Shown here: piece after piece, positions 24,332 to 33,156 of the stretch
Numbering within the stretch: the first letter of the stretch is position 1
Layout of the letters: each line of letters begins with the position of its first letter
Assembly: GCF_013283875.1 (NCBI RefSeq)
Contig: NZ_CP054139.1
Location: forward strand, 5,828,001-5,892,000
Source of the DNA: Mucilaginibacter mali
GTDB lineage: Bacteria; Bacteroidota; Bacteroidia; Sphingobacteriales; Sphingobacteriaceae
Direction of reading: 5' to 3'
DNA length: 64,000 nucleotides
Position numbers and translations under genes: made by a program
The notes under the pieces: generated by a model
The model's database searches: none
The model's input: the letters and a program-made list of their open reading frames with translations, nothing else
What the model was told of the DNA's origin: nothing

Positions 24332-25737
24332 AACTTTTTAAATTTGTTGAGTCCGCTCTGTAAATAAGCTGCATAAACGGCGGCATTGTATATCGCGCCT
24401 ACAGGTTGGGTCAATAACTTACCTTTATTATCCAGCAATACATAGTCGGGCTGGCTGTTACTGTTGAACTTTTCGGCTTGCAGCTTGCTGTTGATCTCGC
24501 CAATGGTGGAACTGCCTACTGCCGTTTTATCATCAACATATAACTGGATGAGTACATATTCGTCACGGATAAGCGGCAGTACTTTGGGATCAGGCCAGAT
24601 GGCTGCTTCCATTTTCCGGCAGTTGACACAGGCATGGCCAGTAAAATCAATGAGTACAGGTTTGTTGACTGACATAGCATAGGCCATGCCTTCCTCGTAA
24701 TCAAAGAAAGCTGACAGGCCTAATGGGGCATGAAACAAGTCTTTGTGTTTTGTTCCAGCGGCCCCGGCCCTGACTAAACCATACCCGCTTTGGGGCGTCA
24801 TCTTGAATGATTGTGTGTATAAATCGAAATCTTGAGTATCCTGCGGTGGTAAAAAGGCGGCGATTGATTTTAAAGGCGCACCCCATAGCCCGGGGATCAT
24901 ATACAGGCTAAACGCACCAACCAGTATACCCGAAAACAGCCGGGGTACGCCAATGCCTTTTGTAAGGTGATCCTCTAAATGCAACTTGCCAAGCAGATAT
25001 AAACCAAAACAACCAGAGATCATTATCCATAAGACGAGGAATACCTCACGGTCAAACCAATGCCAGTGATAGGCCAGATCGACGTTTGATAAAAATTTTA
25101 AGGACAAGCCTAATTCTAAAAAGCCGAGCGAGGTTTTAATCGTCTCCATCCAGCCGCCTGATTTGGGCAGGCTTTGCAGCCATGACGGGAACAACGCGAA
25201 CAGAACGAACGGTAAAGCTAAAGCGATGGAAAAACCGAGCATACCAATGACGGGGCCGAGCCGTTGGCCGCTGCCGGCGGCTTGTACCAGTAGCGTACCG
25301 ATAATGGGACCGGTACAGCTAAAGGAAACCAGCGCCAGTACGGCAGCCATCATCAGGATGCCACCGAAACCTTTTTTACCGGTATTCTCTTCGGCTTTAT
25401 TGATCCATTTGCTGGGCAAAGTGAGTTCAAATGCCCCAAGGAAAGAGGCGGCAAATACGACCAGCAATAAAAAGAAACCGAGATTAAATACGCCATTGGT
25501 GGCGAGGTTGTTCAATGCGCTGGCACCAAAAACAATGGTGATAGCCATGCCCAGGCCAACATAAATGAGTATGATCGCCAAACCGTAAAGCAGGGCGTCG
25601 CGGATACCCTGCCTGCGGTTATGATGGCGTTTGGTAAAAAAGCCTACCGTTAAAGGCAGCATCGGAAAGATGCAGGGCATAAGTAATGCGGCTAATCCAC
25701 CTACAAAACCGGAAATAAAAGTTACGATTGTGCTCAT
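24328..25737 (-). CDS. DsbD-like protein: CcdA-type membrane domain plus thioredoxin domain
   Basis: 469 residues from the ATG at 25737, which overlaps the stop of the preceding gene as ATGA. About eight membrane spans carry the two family cysteines (LMPCIFPMLP near the start, FSCTGPIIG at about 160). The C-terminal periplasmic thioredoxin domain has CVNC in GHACVNCRKMEAAIW. This equals the beta and gamma parts of DsbD, which pass electrons from cytoplasmic thioredoxin to the periplasm. The alpha part is encoded separately at 27392-27853, so DsbD is split. The likely client is the adjacent TlpA protein. Confidence 0.88.
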   Translation of the reverse strand: MSTIVTFISGFVGGLAALLMPCIFPMLPLTVGFFTKRHHNRRQGIRDALLYGLAIILIYVGLGMAITIVFGASALNNLATNGVFNLGFFLLLVVFAASFLGAFELTLPSKWINKAEENTGKKGFGGILMMAAVLALVSFSCTGPIIGTLLVQAAGSGQRLGPVIGMLGFSIALALPFVLFALFPSWLQSLPKSGGWMETIKTSLGFLELGLSLKFLSNVDLAYHWHWFDREVFLVLWIMISGCFGLYLLGKLHLEDHLTKGIGVPRLFSGILVGAFSLYMIPGLWGAPLKSIAAFLPPQDTQDFDLYTQSFKMTPQSGYGLVRAGAAGTKHKDLFHAPLGLSAFFDYEEGMAYAMSVNKPVLIDFTGHACVNCRKMEAAIWPDPKVLPLIRDEYVLIQLYVDDKTAVGSSTIGEINSKLQAEKFNSNSQPDYVLLDNKGKLLTQPVGAIYNAAVYAAYLQSGLNKFKKL

Positions 25738-25982
25738 GCCAGTTCCCTCATTAAACATTCCAACTGATGGTCGCTTTCTTTCAAGGGAACTCTTAACCTT
25801 ACGCAATCAGCAATGAGTTCATAATCCCGGCAGAGCTTCTGTAAATGAAATAACTGATCCATATACTCACCGTATATTTTTAAAAAGGCCGCTTTAATTT
25901 CCTGTGCCTCATCATAGGGCAGGAAGTCGATACGGTAAAGCAGCAGGCTGTGATCAGTAGAGGAAATTTCTTGAAACGCCAT
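25734..25982 (-). CDS. Unknown small helical protein
   Basis: 82 residues, not recognised. It is acidic and helical, with IKAAFLKIYGEYMDQLFHLQKL in the middle and two Cys (LCRDYE, ADCVRLR). It is translationally coupled to the DsbD-like gene (ATGA) and starts 2 bp after the cysteine-synthase-like gene, so it clearly belongs to the operon. Function unknown. Confidence 0.55.
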   Translation of the reverse strand: MAFQEISSTDHSLLLYRIDFLPYDEAQEIKAAFLKIYGEYMDQLFHLQKLCRDYELIADCVRLRVPLKESDHQLECLMRELA

Positions 25983-25984
25983 GA

Positions 25985-27019
25985 TTATTTATTTACGATA
26001 CGACAATGGAGCAACCGGATATCAGGTGATAGATAGCCCAGCTTAACGGGCTCTTCTTTCATCAGGTCAGTGGACAGGTATTTCTTATTACTGTCAGGAA
26101 ATACGGTAATGACTGTTTGGCCTTCACCACCGCCCTTCTGTACTTTGATCGCCCCGACCAGGTTAGCACCGGACGAAATGCCTACGCCTAAACCCAGGTC
26201 TTTGCCCAGCTTTTGCGCCATCAGGATAGCGTCTCCGTCATTAACCTGTATGATCTTGTCGAGCATAGCGAGGTCAAGGATAGCCGGTATAAACTCGTCG
26301 GAAATACCCTGTATGCGGTGTTTGCCGTTTTTATAACCGGTTGTCAGGGTTGGGCTTTCGGCAGGTTCCAGCGGGTGCAGTTTAATAGCGGGGAACAATT
26401 TTTTAAGCTGTTTTCCGGCACCCATAATGGTGCCGCCGGTGCCTACGCCTGCGATAAAAGCATAAGGCTTTTTGATATTGAGCAATAGCAATTGGTTAGC
26501 GATCTCACGGCCGGTGGTTTTTTCATGGGCTTCGGCATTCAGGCTATTCTCGAACTGCCTCGGCAGGAACATGCGTTCATCGTGCTGGAGCGTTTCAGCG
26601 ACTTGGATGCAGCGTTTAAAGCCGCCGTCCGCGGCGCTTATCAATTGGATTTCCGCACCGAGGCTGGTGATGATATCCATACGTTCCTGGCTGAGCCAGT
26701 CGGGCATGATGATTTTGACGGGGTGGCCGAGCATGCGACCGATGGCGGCGAACGCGATACCTGTATTGCCGCTGGTGGCTTCGACAATTTTATCGCCAGC
26801 CTTGATGGTGCCGTTTTCGTAAGCTTTTTGCAAAATGTAGAGCGCCATACGGTCTTTGATACTGCCGGTAGGGCTGTAATGTTCGTCTTTGACCAGGATG
26901 GTTTGGGGCGCACCGTCCTGGTATGTATAGGTGATCTCCAGCATAGGTGTGTTGCCGACTTGTAGCCAGAGTCCGTCGATCTTTTGTTTAAGGGTATGTT
27001 TGGTGCTAACTATCGTCAT
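25985..27019 (-). CDS. Cysteine synthase / cystathionine beta-synthase-like PLP enzyme
   Basis: 344 residues from the ATG at 27019; the open frame to 27046 adds nine weak residues inside the previous gene. It is a fold type II PLP enzyme with Schiff-base lysine K55 in PTGSIKDRM, the phosphate loop SGNTG at about 82, and GVGTGGTIMGAG at about 192. It has the core length of cysteine synthase without a CBS regulatory pair. It would use an activated serine plus sulfide or a thiol. Its place between the two DsbD halves suggests that it supplies or consumes thiols in the same pathway. Exact substrate not known. Confidence 0.85.
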   Translation of the reverse strand: MTIVSTKHTLKQKIDGLWLQVGNTPMLEITYTYQDGAPQTILVKDEHYSPTGSIKDRMALYILQKAYENGTIKAGDKIVEATSGNTGIAFAAIGRMLGHPVKIIMPDWLSQERMDIITSLGAEIQLISAADGGFKRCIQVAETLQHDERMFLPRQFENSLNAEAHEKTTGREIANQLLLLNIKKPYAFIAGVGTGGTIMGAGKQLKKLFPAIKLHPLEPAESPTLTTGYKNGKHRIQGISDEFIPAILDLAMLDKIIQVNDGDAILMAQKLGKDLGLGVGISSGANLVGAIKVQKGGGEGQTVITVFPDSNKKYLSTDLMKEEPVKLGYLSPDIRLLHCRIVNK

Positions 27020-27029
27020 ATCGTTCCTA

Positions 27030-27377
27030 TTAATCTTGTAAAACACTGCAGACCTGCAAGCCTGAAGATTTTAACCGTGACACCAACCTGTTTAAGGCGG
27101 CTTCATCGTTAACTTTTACCGAAAAGCAAAATCGGCTTTGTTGTTCAGTAAGTTGTTCTTTGATTATGACAGGCTCGATCTGCGTGATGAAGGCGCCTTC
27201 TAGTGCAGTAGCCAGATCCATTGGATATTCACCAGTTAAGCCAACCGCGGTTATGCGGTAGGATTTGGCTTCATGCGCTTGATTACCCGATCTTAAAACC
27301 GAGCAGGACACACAGTTTATGCAGAGAAATAAGCAAAGGCATGGCCTGACTTTTCGAAAAAAGCTCCGATTTTTCAT
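27030..27377 (-). CDS. Small lipoprotein of unknown function
   Basis: 115 residues from the ATG at 27377. The N-terminus is a lipoprotein signal (CLCLFLCINCVSC then S), with the lipid cysteine at about 25. The mature part has SYRITAVGLTGEYPMDLATALEGAF and, near the end, LNRLVSRLKSSGLQVCSVLQD, which resembles the ferredoxin-like fold of small metal- or ligand-binding domains. It lies between the DsbD-alpha and cysteine-synthase-like genes. I cannot name it. Confidence 0.55.
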   Translation of the reverse strand: MKNRSFFRKVRPCLCLFLCINCVSCSVLRSGNQAHEAKSYRITAVGLTGEYPMDLATALEGAFITQIEPVIIKEQLTEQQSRFCFSVKVNDEAALNRLVSRLKSSGLQVCSVLQD

Positions 27378-27391
27378 GATATTTCGCTGTT

Positions 27392-27853
27392 TTAGTTGAC
27401 CGGTATGGTAAAATCTATGGTTTTCTCGGCCAGACAATGGTCGTGGGTGCACGTCTGGTAGGTGATGGTGCCTTTCAGTTCTTTTATTCCAGTTTTTATG
27501 GTGGCTTTTTGTACAAAATCCACTGTGCCGGCATATTCATAGTTGGTGATGCCAACTTCCTTGACCGTGTATTTTTCCCTTTTACCGACTTCCACTGGTG
27601 TGCCTATTAGTGTCAGGCCAGGTGTTTTGGTAAAACCGATCTTGGTTTTGGTGCCGATAAATTCATCCGTTTGCTTTTGGGCATAAATATGCCAACCTTC
27701 ATCAATAGTACATTTCAAATGTACTTCGGAAATATTACCCGTTAATTTCTTCAGACCATAGGCCCAATGCGCCGGGTCGGGCTGAATTTGAGCTTTTGCT
27801 ATCCAACAAAAACAGATCAACACCACCACTAAACCAATTCTAATATTTTTCAT
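27392..27853 (-). CDS. DsbD N-terminal (alpha) domain protein
   Basis: 153 residues with a signal peptide ending WIAKAQ. It is a beta-sandwich with the DsbD-alpha ending YQTCTHDHCLAEKTIDFTI, whose Cys pair (C135 and C140) is the usual shuttle pair, and an upstream strand EGWHIYAQK. In Escherichia coli DsbD this domain passes electrons to periplasmic partners; here it is a free protein, and the beta and gamma domains are encoded at 24328-25737. It starts 10 bp after the Gfo/Idh/MocA gene. Confidence 0.85.
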   Translation of the reverse strand: MKNIRIGLVVVLICFCWIAKAQIQPDPAHWAYGLKKLTGNISEVHLKCTIDEGWHIYAQKQTDEFIGTKTKIGFTKTPGLTLIGTPVEVGKREKYTVKEVGITNYEYAGTVDFVQKATIKTGIKELKGTITYQTCTHDHCLAEKTIDFTIPVN

Positions 27854-27862
27854 ACGCTATGC

Positions 27863-28888
27863 TTATAATTCAATGAATTTAAAATCCTTTTCATTTTTTC
27901 GCTGAAATGCCTCCATTACTTGCAGGCTTTTTAAAGCGTCATTTGCCGAACAAGGGTTGAGGCCGTTCCCCAAAAAATAATTCACGACTTTCCCAATCAT
28001 TGGTTGCTGGATGTGGCGCGGGTGGTCATAGTCGAAGCTTTCAATGCCATCCTCGGTTTTCACCGTAAAACGCTTGCCAAACATTTCAAACTTGATGGCA
28101 CCTTTTTCTCCAATGATCTCGCAGCGGTCCTGTTTTAAATGATTAGGTACAGTAAAACACCAATCTCCGGTAAACAGCACCCCATTCGGGAACTGAATTG
28201 TCCCGACTACGGTATCATCGGCTTCATAAAGCCCTGCGTGATTTAACGAGATACCCTGACAGCTCACAGGTTCACCTAACATCCACATTAAAATATCCAA
28301 CTGATGCGGTGCCAAGTCAAAAAACAACCCCCCACCCGACAACGCCGGAACTACCCGCCAGTTATATTCCGTTTTGGCAATCAGGTCATTGCGGTAAGGT
28401 TGAAGCATAGTCAATTTGACCATTTTGACTTTACCGATCGTTCCCTGGTCAAGCATTCCCTTGATTCCGTTGAAATAAGGCAAAGCCCTGCGGTAATGTG
28501 CAACACATAATTTGCCCCTAAAAGCATGCTCCGCTTCGACCATCCGTTCACAGGATTCTACCGTCGTAGTTACGGGCTTTTCCACATAGACCATTTTGCC
28601 ATACTCCAGCGCTTTGATCACATACTCTTCATGGTAAGCCGGTGGTGTAGCCACGTATATCGCGTTGACCTCCGGATCGGCGATTAATTCTTCGGCCTGG
28701 CTGTACCATTTGGAAACTTTATGTCGCCTAGCATAGTCTGCGGCCAATGCGGCATTACGCCGCATTACTGCAACTAGTTTTGAGTGAGGCACCTCATTAA
28801 AGGCAGGGCCACTTTTCACTTCGGTCACATTACCACAACCAATAATGCCCCATTTGATAGATTTTTTATTTTCATTATTTTTTATCAT
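27863..28888 (-). CDS. Gfo/Idh/MocA-family NAD(P)-dependent oxidoreductase
   Basis: 341 residues. The N-terminal Rossmann fold has WGIIGCGNVTEVKSG, and EKPVTTTVESCERM carries the usual catalytic-lysine motif. The C-terminal half has GGGLFFDLAPHQLDILMWMLG, typical of the substrate domain. It is probably cytoplasmic with no export signal. Family members act on sugars, inositols and related polyols. It overlaps the phosphodiesterase gene by 14 bp, which suggests that both act on one substrate, perhaps a glycoside or phosphosugar taken up by the SusC/SusD pair. Substrate unknown. Confidence 0.88.
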   Translation of the reverse strand: MIKNNENKKSIKWGIIGCGNVTEVKSGPAFNEVPHSKLVAVMRRNAALAADYARRHKVSKWYSQAEELIADPEVNAIYVATPPAYHEEYVIKALEYGKMVYVEKPVTTTVESCERMVEAEHAFRGKLCVAHYRRALPYFNGIKGMLDQGTIGKVKMVKLTMLQPYRNDLIAKTEYNWRVVPALSGGGLFFDLAPHQLDILMWMLGEPVSCQGISLNHAGLYEADDTVVGTIQFPNGVLFTGDWCFTVPNHLKQDRCEIIGEKGAIKFEMFGKRFTVKTEDGIESFDYDHPRHIQQPMIGKVVNYFLGNGLNPCSANDALKSLQVMEAFQRKNEKDFKFIEL

Positions 28889-30236
28889 GATTCACGATTA
28901 TTCCTGGCACAATATGGCCATCGGGTGTTTTAAATTCTATCCCTAATAAACTGGCTACAAGCGGGGCAATATTTACTACCGCCATTTCCTGAATATGTCC
29001 GCTTTTTTTAATACCAGCGCCATAGGCGATAAATCCTGTCCACATATCAGGAATAGCAGGATCGAAGCCGTGGTGACCACCGGCCATGGGTATCAATAAA
29101 CCATTCAAGGTACTGTTTTGTATAAGCGTGCCCGGACCGCGGTTAACTGCCGGAGCGGCTGCGGTCGAACTACTGAATACTGTACCGGGAACAGCTGCTA
29201 AAGCGATTAATGCAGCGCTGTCCGCACCCATTTGGTCCAATTCATTCCGGTTAATGATGCGAAATAGCTTACGTACTTCTAATGGAAGTTTATTTAGACT
29301 ATCCGTAACACCTTGAATAATATTAGTCTCATCCATTTTTTTGGTATTGGCATAACGATACAAAAAACAGGAGCCTCCCGCTGCAACGAATAGTGCTGGC
29401 TGATTTTTTATCAGTAAATTCGGACGCATCACCTGATGGATCGTGCTGAAGCCATGGTCTCCTACGATAATCACCGTGGTGCTGTCCTTTAACCCGCTTT
29501 GATCGATAGCTTGTATAAGGTTTCCAATCGCTCTGTCGTTTGCAGAAACGGCCATTCGCACACTATCGGCGTCTCGTCCATGCTCATGTTCTTGTCCATC
29601 CACACAGGCAAAATGTAAGGCTAAAAAATCAGGTTTATACTTCTTAAAAACATAGGCTGCCATACGCCCAGCATTTTCATCTAAACTAAAAAAGCTGTCA
29701 TTCATACTGGTACTATCTAGCTTACCCGTCGCATTCATCTCAATTTCTTCGTACAAACCTTTGGGTATCGCATGTTGCCGCACTACTGTCGCCCGATCAT
29801 TGGGGTGATCTTTATCCCATATTTCCGAAAGATTGTAAGTGATTGGTCCGTCAACCACGTTCGGCCACATAATAGCAGCGGTAGTTTTGCCTTGATCCTT
29901 CAGGGCCTGCCAAATAGTCGGAGCTTTTATCGCTTTATAATACCAATACCATTCCCCTTTACTGCCTATAGGCTGGTTATATGCAATTCTGCTGCGCGCT
30001 GGCAACGCACCTGTCTCCATAGCCGCGTGCGCAGGATGAGTATAGGCCGGGAACACACTCAAACAATGATCGGCATAAGTACCCTGTTTCATAAGATATT
30101 GTAGATTCGGCGCAGGCCAAGTTTTGTCGAGGTACATATCAGGATGAAGCCCATCGATTGAGATAAGTACTACATGTTGAGCGGATACATATTGTTGAAT
30201 TAATATCAAACAGCATATAAAGAATATTTTTTTCAT
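28875..30236 (-). CDS. Ectonucleotide pyrophosphatase/phosphodiesterase (alkaline phosphatase superfamily)
   Basis: 453 residues with a signal peptide (CLILIQQYVSAQ). It shows the NPP fold: SIDGLHPDMY gives the first metal Asp, the stretch FPAYTHPAHAAMETG carries the nucleophile Thr, VGDHGF gives Asp/His metal ligands, and GGHHGFDP the last His. It would act in the periplasm or at the cell surface on phosphodiester or pyrophosphate bonds. It lies 22 bp after the second TlpA-like gene, within the SusCD operon. Confidence 0.88.
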   Translation of the reverse strand: MKKIFFICCLILIQQYVSAQHVVLISIDGLHPDMYLDKTWPAPNLQYLMKQGTYADHCLSVFPAYTHPAHAAMETGALPARSRIAYNQPIGSKGEWYWYYKAIKAPTIWQALKDQGKTTAAIMWPNVVDGPITYNLSEIWDKDHPNDRATVVRQHAIPKGLYEEIEMNATGKLDSTSMNDSFFSLDENAGRMAAYVFKKYKPDFLALHFACVDGQEHEHGRDADSVRMAVSANDRAIGNLIQAIDQSGLKDSTTVIIVGDHGFSTIHQVMRPNLLIKNQPALFVAAGGSCFLYRYANTKKMDETNIIQGVTDSLNKLPLEVRKLFRIINRNELDQMGADSAALIALAAVPGTVFSSSTAAAPAVNRGPGTLIQNSTLNGLLIPMAGGHHGFDPAIPDMWTGFIAYGAGIKKSGHIQEMAVVNIAPLVASLLGIEFKTPDGHIVPGIIVNHDKK

Positions 30237-30258
30237 TACAATTCACATCAAAAATCAA

Positions 30259-31623
30259 TTAATTAGCAAAGTCAGCTTTTTTATCCCTTATTACTAATAC
30301 GCGTATTTCCTTTTCTCCTTTTACTAAATTCAATCCGTACTTTTTTTGAAAATAGCCAAGAATTGAGTCAGTATCTTTCTCTCCTTTTAATAGATCTATA
30401 TCAATCTCCAATTTAAAAGATACAAAGTCATCTAGTCCAGTTTCATTGAAAACAGGCAAGTCGTTGATTTTCGAAATGAGAGCAACTGTTTTACTGAGTC
30501 CATATCTTGTAGAAATAAGCTCCTTTGAGCTCGGGATTTCTCTTTGAGCACCCGTGCCTGTTACTAATGAATCGTTTATTATATTTTTAAATTTCGTGTT
30601 TAACGTAACCAGTTTCCAATACGGCATTTTTCTTGTCTCTATCGTAACATTAAATCCGAAATAACGATATAAATCTTCACGCATTATATGTGTCTTAAAA
30701 CTGTAATTTGCATCTTGGATAAGTACTTTCTGACTGTAATTATACAGGGTATTGGCATCTGCGAATAAGATAGAGTCTTTTACCTCTAACACAGGTTTTG
30801 GCCAAAACTTCCCGTACAATGTATCTTTTACACCCACATGCCCCTGTCCGGTATAAGCAATCATATAAAGTTCGTTTAGGTTCGCACCTAAGATTTCAAA
30901 TTTATCCCCATCGGTGCCTACTCCCCTAAGATTTCCAAATTGTCCGGTACGATGACTATTATCCCATTTAGCCAGCAACGATCTACCTTTAAGACTCGAA
31001 TCGATGTTTTTCCATGACTCCAAAAAATAAGGAGAATTAATATCATCCCCGCTCTCCCTCAGACCTAAAAGAACTGTCTTGTCATTCGTATAATAAGTCC
31101 TCAGAGACTTATCATTATCATCTCCTTTTATAATATGAATCATTTGATCTTCGCTAATATTTGGAGTATAGGCCCTGACTATGCCCGATGGATCAATAAA
31201 AACATATCTAGGTAGGCTAAATCCTTTCACTGCATTATCAAACGCGCAAGGCATTGTTAGTGAAAGTCCGTTTTTGTACTTTTTATAGGTAATTTCGTTT
31301 GCGGATGTGTCAGGGCAAATCATAACAAAACTTGCAATATCCTTCAACATAGCCTGCAGCTTATTGATTTTGGGAAAGGAATTAATACATCCGCTACAAT
31401 TATATGCCCAAAAATCAAAAATCAACCACTTTCCTCGAAATTCTGAAACACTTAGATTTTTACTTTTATAATAAGCTACTTTAGTAAAAGTATGGTTGGC
31501 AAAAGGAGTCCCTACTTTAATTTCTTCTAAAAAATTCAATTTCGTGGTTTTCTGAGCAATCAATTGTCGGCTAAAACAAGAAAAGATTGTTATTGCTATT
31601 AATTTGAGTAATTTATTTTTCAT
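30259..31623 (-). CDS. TlpA-like redoxin with a long C-terminal extension
   Basis: 454 residues, exported (signal ending SRQLIAQ). An early thioredoxin domain has active site CSGC at 76-79 (FWAYNCSGCINSFPKI) and the loop LPRYVFIDPSG. From about 180 to the end there is a beta-rich extension seen in Bacteroidota proteins encoded next to SusC/SusD pairs (annotated TlpA family or DUF3738-like). It is therefore a surface or periplasmic redox partner of the uptake system. Base use is more AT-rich here than in the tra module, as in the SusD and SusC genes. Confidence 0.8.
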   Translation of the reverse strand: MKNKLLKLIAITIFSCFSRQLIAQKTTKLNFLEEIKVGTPFANHTFTKVAYYKSKNLSVSEFRGKWLIFDFWAYNCSGCINSFPKINKLQAMLKDIASFVMICPDTSANEITYKKYKNGLSLTMPCAFDNAVKGFSLPRYVFIDPSGIVRAYTPNISEDQMIHIIKGDDNDKSLRTYYTNDKTVLLGLRESGDDINSPYFLESWKNIDSSLKGRSLLAKWDNSHRTGQFGNLRGVGTDGDKFEILGANLNELYMIAYTGQGHVGVKDTLYGKFWPKPVLEVKDSILFADANTLYNYSQKVLIQDANYSFKTHIMREDLYRYFGFNVTIETRKMPYWKLVTLNTKFKNIINDSLVTGTGAQREIPSSKELISTRYGLSKTVALISKINDLPVFNETGLDDFVSFKLEIDIDLLKGEKDTDSILGYFQKKYGLNLVKGEKEIRVLVIRDKKADFAN

Positions 31624-31723
31624 GATGACTTTTTTAAATTACCATTAGAAAATAATCGCACGGAAATCGCAGAAACGAGATTGCCTTATGCGTAAATAAT
31701 TTTTCGTATTGGCATGTTAATAC

Positions 31724-33136
31724 TTAATATCCAGGATTTTGTAAAATATTAGAGTTATTCGTTATATCTGTTACCGGAACAGGATATAGCTGTTGGTAAC
31801 TTTGCCAGTTTCCTCCTTTTGCTTTACAAACACCATTTGGGCCTCCCATTACTAAGTCAATCATTCCACTCCGTTTGAGATCGAACCAGCGATGAGCTTC
31901 ACAAAAAAACTCTACTTGTCTTTCGTGATAGATTGCTTTTATTACATCGGGTTGTGTTAGTGTTAAAGGAAGCCCCGACAGCCCGGTTCGTTTTCTAACT
32001 GCATTTACATCGGCGATTGCACCGATTAGATCATTTTGCTGTGCACGTACTTCTGCACGTATCAAGTATTGCTCAGCTAATCGAAATACTACAGAATATT
32101 CTTTTGGAGCGCCTGTAGCATTTGGCCCAGCTTTGTATTTATTATTGAAGTAGATAGCTGATGCACCTGTACCAAATGTTCCGATCCATTTGGTTCTACG
32201 GGAGTCTCCATTTTCGAATGCTGACAACAATAGAGTACTGATTGTTGACGTATTGCTTCCACTAGGTGCAGCAGTCAGAACAAAAAATGATCCCTCGGCA
32301 GTAGCGGATGCTGTAGGTGGTTGCATAAGCTGCCAAATCGCTTCAGCATTATTTATCAGAAAAACGCTGTCTAAACTACATAATTTGTAAACTGAATTGT
32401 TAATAACGTTCGTTGCCTGTTGCCCAGCTTCGCTGTATTGCTTGTTGTATAGATAAACCCTCGCTAACAAAGCACTTGCAGCTGATTTTGTCGGACGTAC
32501 ACGATCGATAGATGTTTTAACGGAAGAAGCATCAACATAATTTTCGCTCAAAAGGCTTAACGCTTCAGTCAACTGCGAGATGATGTAATTATAGATATCC
32601 GTTTGTGTAGCTCGAGAAAGCGATGCATTGACTTTAGGATCAGTTGTTATAACCAACGGAACATTTCCGTATAAATTAACTAACCTAAAATAGAAAAATC
32701 CGAGCATAAACTTTGCTTCTCCAGTTAACTGTTGTTTAACACGCGAGCTAATTCCAGTGGATTTTCCTAAATTTTCAAGAATCGCATTTTCTTCGTAAAT
32801 ATAGTTATAGTGACTTTTCCATAAGTTGCCGGTGCCAGTTTCATCCAAAACAGCGCTGAGCGAATTGGTATAGAAATCCTTGGTAGTCTGGTCGGTTGCA
32901 TATGTAAATAATTCGTCCGAGGAAAGCCCGGTAATTTTGTCTATACTATAATTATCTAACTTCATTTGGCTATAAACAGCAAGTTGAGCAGCAATTGCGA
33001 CATCGTCCGATGCAAATACGCTGGTTGTGACCAATTGATTCGACGGAGGTGATACATTTAGTATTTTTTTACAGCTTACAAGTAATAGACTTAGAAAAAT
33101 AAGGCATTGTATTTTGTGTATATTTATAATGTTCAT
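31724..33136 (-). CDS. SusD/RagB-family outer-membrane lipoprotein
   Basis: 470 residues. A lipoprotein signal (LSLLLVSC, Cys at 22) is followed by the SusD layout: TPR-like helices (LTGEAKFMLGFFYFRLVNLYGNVP at about 140) and the conserved C-terminus with ERQVEFFCEAHRWFDLKRSG. It forms the lid of the TonB-dependent importer encoded directly upstream (20-bp gap). Substrate not determined; the neighbouring enzymes suggest a phosphorylated or thiol-containing compound rather than a plain glycan. Confidence 0.92.
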   Translation of the reverse strand: MNIINIHKIQCLIFLSLLLVSCKKILNVSPPSNQLVTTSVFASDDVAIAAQLAVYSQMKLDNYSIDKITGLSSDELFTYATDQTTKDFYTNSLSAVLDETGTGNLWKSHYNYIYEENAILENLGKSTGISSRVKQQLTGEAKFMLGFFYFRLVNLYGNVPLVITTDPKVNASLSRATQTDIYNYIISQLTEALSLLSENYVDASSVKTSIDRVRPTKSAASALLARVYLYNKQYSEAGQQATNVINNSVYKLCSLDSVFLINNAEAIWQLMQPPTASATAEGSFFVLTAAPSGSNTSTISTLLLSAFENGDSRRTKWIGTFGTGASAIYFNNKYKAGPNATGAPKEYSVVFRLAEQYLIRAEVRAQQNDLIGAIADVNAVRKRTGLSGLPLTLTQPDVIKAIYHERQVEFFCEAHRWFDLKRSGMIDLVMGGPNGVCKAKGGNWQSYQQLYPVPVTDITNNSNILQNPGY

Positions 33137-33156
33137 GGTTTTTCGATTTATGTTAA

